Assembly: GCA_038503035.1 (NCBI GenBank)
Contig: JAVSML010024439.1
Span: 82,333-146,332, forward strand
DNA from: Crocodylus rhombifer
Lineage: Eukaryota; Chordata; Crocodylia; Crocodylidae
Direction: 5' to 3'
DNA length: 64,000 nt
In this document: piece by piece, positions 58,341-64,000 of the stretch
Numbering within the stretch: the first letter of the stretch is position 1
Layout: each line of letters starts with the position of its first letter
The notes under the pieces: generated by a model
Told to the model about the DNA's origin: nothing
Seen by the model: the letters and a program-made list of their open reading frames with translations, nothing else
Databases searched by the model: none
Program-made: the position numbers and the translations under genes

Positions 58341-61300
58341 GCAGGCCACACCTCTCAACTTCTGGTAATAGGATGGACTACTAGCAGGCCAGGTAGAACT
58401 GATCTGTGGGCCAAGTCTGGTCTGCAGACCTCATATTTGATGTTCCAGACCCATAACAATACAAATACAGCTTTCTTTTCCAATGCATTCTCTTGGTTTT
58501 TTTACCCATATACCTTTCCTGACAGGGCATTCACACACATGCTAAACACTGTAGCTAATATTCTGTGGCAGTTCATTCTCAATAGAAAATAATGACCCGT
58601 TCCTTTTACTACAGTAAAGCAATAATCAGAGCAAACTGTGTTATGATGAACTGTTGTAACGTTTCCATAAAAAGTTAGTTTAAAGCAAAGCTTGGGTACT
58701 ACAAGAAGCAAATGAAAAGGTAAGCAAGGCTATGCTGACACCAGTGTTTAGGAAGGATTGACTTTAAAATTATTGCAGTGCATAGCCAAAAGACTTGGGG
58801 CTTTTTCACAGCTGCTTTGCTAGAAAAATACAGTTGTTTATCAGCAAGCAGAACTGGCATGTGCATTTGCTGTTGTTTAGTAAAGCGTCACTGAAAATTT
58901 GCAAGGTTTTGAGTTTTCAAATAATTAGCTAGTGGATAACTTTAAAGATCACTGCCAGGGCATCCAGTTTCCAATATTGTGGCTGCTTCTAGTCTTGCAT
59001 TAATCCTACTTTTAAAGAATTACTGTATATTTTAAAACTTTGTTATTGAATATTTAAAAATTGCAGTTATTTACATGGGTTTGTAGGGATTGAACAAGAT
59101 ATAGAACCCTGCACATTGTGGCTACATGGAACATATTTGGAGTATGTTGGCGCAATATAAAATGAAGTTGGTCATGCAGCCTACATTAGCCTGGGTTAAG
59201 AGGGGGAAAAAAACAAAAAACAACATAACACCACATCTCTAACAAGAGGATACAGGACCCCGCACATGGTAACTGCTGAAACTGTCTCTCAAACCATCTG
59301 GCTCGTGAGTCTGTATGCAACTGAAAGTTCCTTCAGACTCAAGTGACTAAAAAAAAATTAATTTGGTTTGGGCAATAGATGAAACAGAGTGTGTTGGCAT
59401 AAGCTGATAAAGAATGACAAAAATGTTTCAAGCTAGTTTAAAAAAAAATATGCATACTCTGGACATATTCAGATCACTTGCCAGATTTGCAACAATACAA
59501 TCCTGTTCACCACCGGATAGTCCTCTCTACTGCAGTTAGAAGTTGGTCTCCACAGGTAAAATGGAACCAACTCAAGGCTTCGCTTCATACCATTTAACTC
59601 ATCTGGCTGGTAAGAAATGAAGCTAAAAACAATCAGTAGCAAGGAGTCCTCAATTTTGCGAAGCACTCATTTCAGTGTAAATGTTGGGACATAATAAAAT
59701 CATAATTAGCTAGCAAAATGAGTTCTTAGTTGATGTGCTCTGCTATACAATTAGGAAGATCCAGGACTTTAAAATGTGTACGCAAAAAAAGAAATAGACT
59801 GCAAGGAAAAATTAAATGAAAATCATTTAGAATACATCCAAGCCGTTTAGTAAAATTACTTTCATTTGGTGGCATCACACTACAGAGGGGCACTATGCTA
59901 CATGATGTTCTAGAAATATTATATTTGCTAATGTGACAGTAAGGCCTAAGTTTATGGTTAATGAATGAAGTTAAAACATCTGGGAAACCCTCCCACCCCC
60001 CACCATAAGCTATTTGCTTGCTCGTCTTTATGCATTTGAGAGCTCTTTGTCAGATGCTGCAATTTAGTCCATTTAAAAATTTTCAGTGGCAAGTTTGTCT
60101 TCCAACTGATGTGTTTAGGATATTGTACTAGTGAATCATCCCTAAACTTTCCTTATCTTGGAAGTTCCTTTTGAGAATACATCCTTCTAATGGTTTGGAA
60201 AGTCTTCTTAAAACTAATCCCAATATAAGTCAAGATTGCTGCTCAGCTGATATGCAGTGTCTTTTTCTTTAGGGAATTAATCCTGTCCTACTGATTATCC
60301 TTTGTGCTTTCAATTTTCCAAAGATGGCAAAGCTGTTGTCTGAGTTGTCTCATTTCCATTACTGGATGACATTTGAAGACAAACAGAATATTTTTTTTAA
60401 AAAAGAAATAATCTTAGAGAAGAAGCCTGTGTTGTCAGATATGCCCTACACATGTCATAAGCTGTTGGTGGTTCTAGTTTAATTCATACCATTCCCTTTT
60501 GAAATTAAAACAAAGAAATAGAGTAGTCAGGGTTTTGGACATAAAGCTCAAAACAGTTCCTGCACCTGTCACCTTAGTCTCAATCCCCTTGAACAAAATC
60601 CATCTTGGGATTTAAACAAAGTCTAACACATTTGGCATTGGCCCTAGCTTAAATAAGCTACAGATAGGCATTTTAAGAAATAGTACCTTAGTACTAGATA
60701 TGTTGGGGAGCACTAAATTATTCAGGACAATGACATGAACACAGTTTTGTTTGTTTGTTATTTTGTTTACGAAGCAATTGTCTGTCACTTCTGTGTTTGT
60801 TATTCCCTTTAGCTGAATTGCTAATTGATAAAACTATTTAAGCCTATCTGCTGTTCACAAACTGTGCACTTTGTTATTTCTGGTGTGCGATTGTCTACCA
60901 TGCCCTGTAGTTTTGTTTTTGCTCTCTGGACGAGAGAAGTGTTCTAAACAGAAGAACAACGCACACTCTTGTTCATGCACACATACTGTGGTTCAAATGC
61001 AAATACATACAAAGACCAGCTATTCCCTAGATATTTATAAATCCAACTCAGTATGATTGTGCATCAATACCAGATGAAAAGAGGTGCAAACATGACTGCA
61101 ATGAGCAGTGTTTAACCAACTCTATGGCATGTCTAAATACAAACTCTCTGACCTTATATTGGGATATAATCCAATTTACATGGAATTTGATGGAAGTTGG
61201 ATTATGCCATTAATCTCTAGAAGAGCCATGGTTAATTCCTGCCCCCTGAATTAAAAAAAAAAAAAATCTGGAAAAATCCAAGAAATAAAGAATATTGCCT

Positions 61301-61365
61301 TTTTTACCCCATGCTCAGTTAATGTAGCTCTTCAGTCTAAGCCCTCCTTTCAAAGTTGTCTCAGA
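58341..61365. other. Repeat-poor AT-rich stretch
   Basis: About 3 kb in which I recognise no transposon apart from possible traces at the left edge. There is no gene, splice-like exon or RNA that I can support. Short A- and T-runs are common. Its lack of repeats makes it the best candidate in the window for preserved non-coding sequence. Confidence 0.45.
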
Positions 61366-61520
61366 AACTGTGTCTCTCTATCAGTTTGCACCCTGTTTAT
61401 CCCACGTATCATGCATCTCTGCAACAGATTGTAAGCACTTTGGGGCAAGGAGCCAGTATGTCTGCGTTACAAAGCACCGTGTATATTTGCTGTGCTATAT
61501 ATATGTCCCCAAAAGACCTT
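61366..61520. repeat. Ancient LINE-tail-like repeat
   Basis: 'ctgcaacagattgtaagcac', then 'tttggggcaaggagccagta', then 'gttacaaagcaccgtgtata' is the pattern of an old amniote LINE or SINE 3' region. I cannot name the exact family. Confidence 0.45.
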
Positions 61521-61965
61521 AGTTATTTGTGCTTCAGGTCTTTAGAACTGCAGCAGGAGTATTGCGCACCTGGAGATGCCAAGAGTATGAATCCATTTTT
61601 GGCAATCTACCATTTCATACCTCAGTAGATCATCATTCAAGTTTTTAAAAAAATGCCTCCTTTGTGGTGGCATTTACAATAATAGTTCTCAAGTAAAAAT
61701 AGTTCCTCAGTACAAGCTTTGCTCAGCTCATTCGAACGCATTAACATTGTAGCATATGGCCTTAATCTTTAGCAATAGTAAATCCTATTTATTGCATAAG
61801 TATTTAAGCTAATTACTTTGATGCAAGAGGTGCGTGATGGACAGCTCATAACATACCTTTTAAAGGACATTAAAGTGTTTTACCCATTTGAAGCAGTGTA
61901 TGTTTCTTTCTAAAGTGGTTATGTTTCTTTCTTAGTGGCTATGTTTTTTGCACCACACTAAGCGC

Positions 61966-62050
61966 ATCGACACAAGACGCTACAGCGCTGTAGTATGCAT
62001 TGGCAGAAACCGTGATGACACCGCTATGTCATCGTAGCAACATGCTCCCT
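61966..62050. mobile_element. Half-copy of the 40566-type MITE
   Basis: 'gcatcgacacaagacgctac' followed by 'agcgctgtagtatgcattgg' resembles one half of the element at 40566-40842. No other end was found. Confidence 0.45.
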
Positions 62051-62284
62051 CATTATAGGAGTTTTGGATTTTAATTACAAATTCATTTTTTTAAAGCTAC
62101 TGTATGGTAGCTTTAACATTTTTTTTTTTTTAGATAGGAACATGCTTTTGTTAAAACACCTGCTAAAAGAAGTTGAAAAAGAGAAGGAAGTTAAAGTTTT
62201 AACAGGAAGTGTTTTCCTGCAGTAAAATTACATTTTATAGCTGTTGTATCACAAGTCTGACAAAGATACCTCACTAACAAGACT
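62051..62284. other. Short AT-rich stretch
   Basis: About 230 bp with a T-run near 62122-62131 and no recognised feature. Confidence 0.5.
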
Positions 62285-63150
62285 CAGAATCATAGAAAAT
62301 GAAGGTTGAAAGGAACCTCAGGAGGTCATCTAGTCCAACCCCCTGCTCAAAGCAGGACCAGCCTCAACTAGATCATCCCAGCCAAGGCTGTTGAGCCAGG
62401 TCTTAAAACACCTCCAAGGATGGGGACTCCACCACCTATCTAGGTAACCCATTCCAGTGTCTCACCACCCTAGTAGTGAGGAAAAAAAAAAGTTTTTTCC
62501 TAATATTCAACTTAAAACTTCCCTTGCTGCAACTTGATACCATTGCTCTTTGCTCTGTCATCTGCCACCACTGAGAACTGTCCAGCTCCATCCTCTTTGT
62601 AACCCCCCTTCAGGTAGTTGAAGGCTGCTATTAAATCCCCTCTCAGTCTTCTCTTCTCTAGAAGAAGTAAGCCCAGTTCCCTCAGCTTCTCCTCAGAAAT
62701 CATGTGCCCCAGTCCCCCAGACCCTGCTCCTTTTTTTGCCCTCCACTGGACTCTTTCCAACTTGTCCACAACCTTTCTGTAGTAGGCGGGAAGTGCAACA
62801 ATGGACATGTACCTCCAGGCTCATTTCTGTGGAGTAGAGTAGAGCAAAAGGGAATAGGTACTTCCCTCGATCTGCTGGCAATGCTTCTACTAATGAGCCC
62901 AATATGCCGTTAGCCTTAAGGGCACACTGCTGGCTCATATTCAGCTTATTGTCCACTGTAACCCCCAGGTCCTTTTCTGCAGAGCTTCTGCTTAGCCAGT
63001 TGATCCCAAGCTTGTAGCAGTACATGAGATTCTTCCGTTCTAAGTGCCAGACTTCACACTTCTCCTTATTGAACCTCACGAGGTTTCTTTTGGTCCAATC
63101 CTCCAGTTTGCCTAGATCACTCTGAATCCTGGCCCTATTCTCCAGCTGAC
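62285..63150 (-). mobile_element. CR1 LINE 3' fragment, about 860 bp
   Basis: The 3' end on the plus strand is 'cagaatcatagaaaatgaag'. On the minus strand two frames (62512-62808 and 62693-63304) carry CR1 ORF2 sequence. Motifs in order are EDWTKRNLVRFNKEKCEVWH, SSAEKDLGVTVDNKLNMSQQ, RLRGDLIAAFNYLKGG and FSVVADDRAKSNG. The shift from one frame to another and internal changes show it is not functional. The frame continues past the recognisable CR1 boundary at about 63150 only by chance. Confidence 0.9.
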
Positions 63151-63300
63151 TTTTACACAGTATATAGTAAGCTTCAGGAAGACAAAGCGAGACTGATGAC
63201 CATTTTCTGCTCCTGGTTACATTGACGTGATCCAGGGCTCCCCAGCTACTCTGGAAAGCTAGATCTGTAGCAATTCCTTTATAAGCCATTATAGGATGTT

Positions 63301-63392
63301 GCACCAGATTCTGACTTCATATTGGTTTTAAACTAAACTTCAGATTTACTCCTGCCTTACCTCACTGTAAATGAGATCAGAGTCAGGCCTGT
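63301..63392. repeat. Ancient sauropsid repeat (TTTACACCAG family)
   Basis: 'caccagattctgacttcata', then 'cagatttactcctgccttac', then 'aaatgagatcagagtcaggc' follows the same old family as 43400-43492, in the other orientation. Confidence 0.45.
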
Positions 63393-64000
63393 GATGGATG
63401 ACAATTGATTTGAACATAGCCAAAACCAAAGTGGGAAGAAATGCAAGGATAAAATGCAGTGACTGAGAAGGATCTAAGTGGCTTTCTTTACAGAGTAGCA
63501 TTTTCTTAGATTAATGATTGGTGCACGGGCCTTTCTAAGTAGATTTAGGTCTTTGTTTCCTTTCTGCACAACCTCAGAGCACTGAAAGGAATTGTAAGCA
63601 AAATTCTGCTACAAAGCAGCTCTTTTTCTAATCACTATATATTTTGCAGGTTATACTGTTACATGAAACTCCTGAAAGGTGGATACTTTTGAGTGCACCA
63701 AGATCCAAGAAAATCCAACATACCGTACACACAATTCAGAAGGCAATTATGATGTGAGGTTATAGTGTTACTGTGCCAGTCTCTGGCAAAATAGGAAGCT
63801 AATAAATCAGTGATACTAGAAGTGCTACAGAATAATAACCACAAGTTACTATGTAATAATTAGTGGTATATTAGGTCTTGTATGTCTTGAAAACAACTGA
63901 AAATGATTTTTCTACTGTATAATATAAAGATGACCTATTATTATTTCTCCCTATTAAGTCACATAGCTTTTGTATCCCATCTGATAAACATGAAGTGAAT
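63393..64000. other. AT-rich stretch, nothing recognised
   Basis: About 600 bp to the end of the window with no supported feature. Confidence 0.5.

Noticed and set aside
1..64000. CRISPR array, bacterial operon, phage or plasmid functions
   Set aside because: Repeat families, low coding density, microsatellites and LINE/SINE content are those of a vertebrate genome; no regularly spaced direct repeats or bacterial gene patterns are present.

Overview
This window looks like non-coding DNA from a sauropsid vertebrate, most likely a crocodilian and less likely a turtle. The evidence is the repeat content: truncated CR1 LINEs whose 3' ends read 'gaggtcccttccaa' followed by 'tttctatgattct', many short non-autonomous hAT and PIF/Harbinger-like elements (birds have few), traces of amniote MIR, and a 10-N assembly gap at 19142-19151. 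I could not identify a host protein-coding exon, tRNA, rRNA or known ncRNA. Nearly all open reading frames are chance frames in GC-rich or TG-rich DNA, or remnants of transposable elements. Family names are from memory and pattern recognition; nothing was searched.

Layout. 0-3.3 kb: AT-rich DNA, a CpG island (about 1160-2290) that is the only promoter-like segment, then about 1 kb of TG-rich minisatellite. 3.9-13.7 kb: a dense transposon field. It holds hAT-type elements with 8-bp target duplications (3931, 4744, 5242), a PIF/Harbinger-like element (10092), two copies of a composite element with three similar ends (8295 and 10938, the second split by a CR1), and a solo LTR (12253-13422). 13.7-25.9 kb: quiet DNA; an inverted pair of about 0.4-kb sequences (15720-16179 and 23348-23760); a second solo LTR containing the assembly gap (18715-19506); and a large foldback element (23903-25251). 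25.9-31.2 kb: mostly quiet, then a CR1 LINE (29026-31155) with a decayed reverse transcriptase and two DNA transposons inside it. 31.2-45.4 kb: quiet DNA with hAT elements (35715, 40453, 42128), CR1 tails, and an almost completely palindromic foldback element (44652-45410). 45.4-64 kb: MIR and CR1 fragments, a third composite element carrying a third foldback element (50763-52668), a GC-rich transposon-like block with a broken reading frame (55387-58340), a repeat-poor stretch (58.4-61.3 kb), and a minus-strand CR1 (62285-63150).

No genes act together here. The useful information is the order of insertions, which can be read from nesting and target-site duplications, and the inverted-repeat structures. 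The CpG island is the best place to look for a transcription start. The rest could be intron or intergenic DNA, and the sequence alone does not decide which. I found no sign of a new biological system in the functional sense. The most unusual items are the foldback hAT family, the three-ended composite elements and the 7-kb-spaced inverted duplication.
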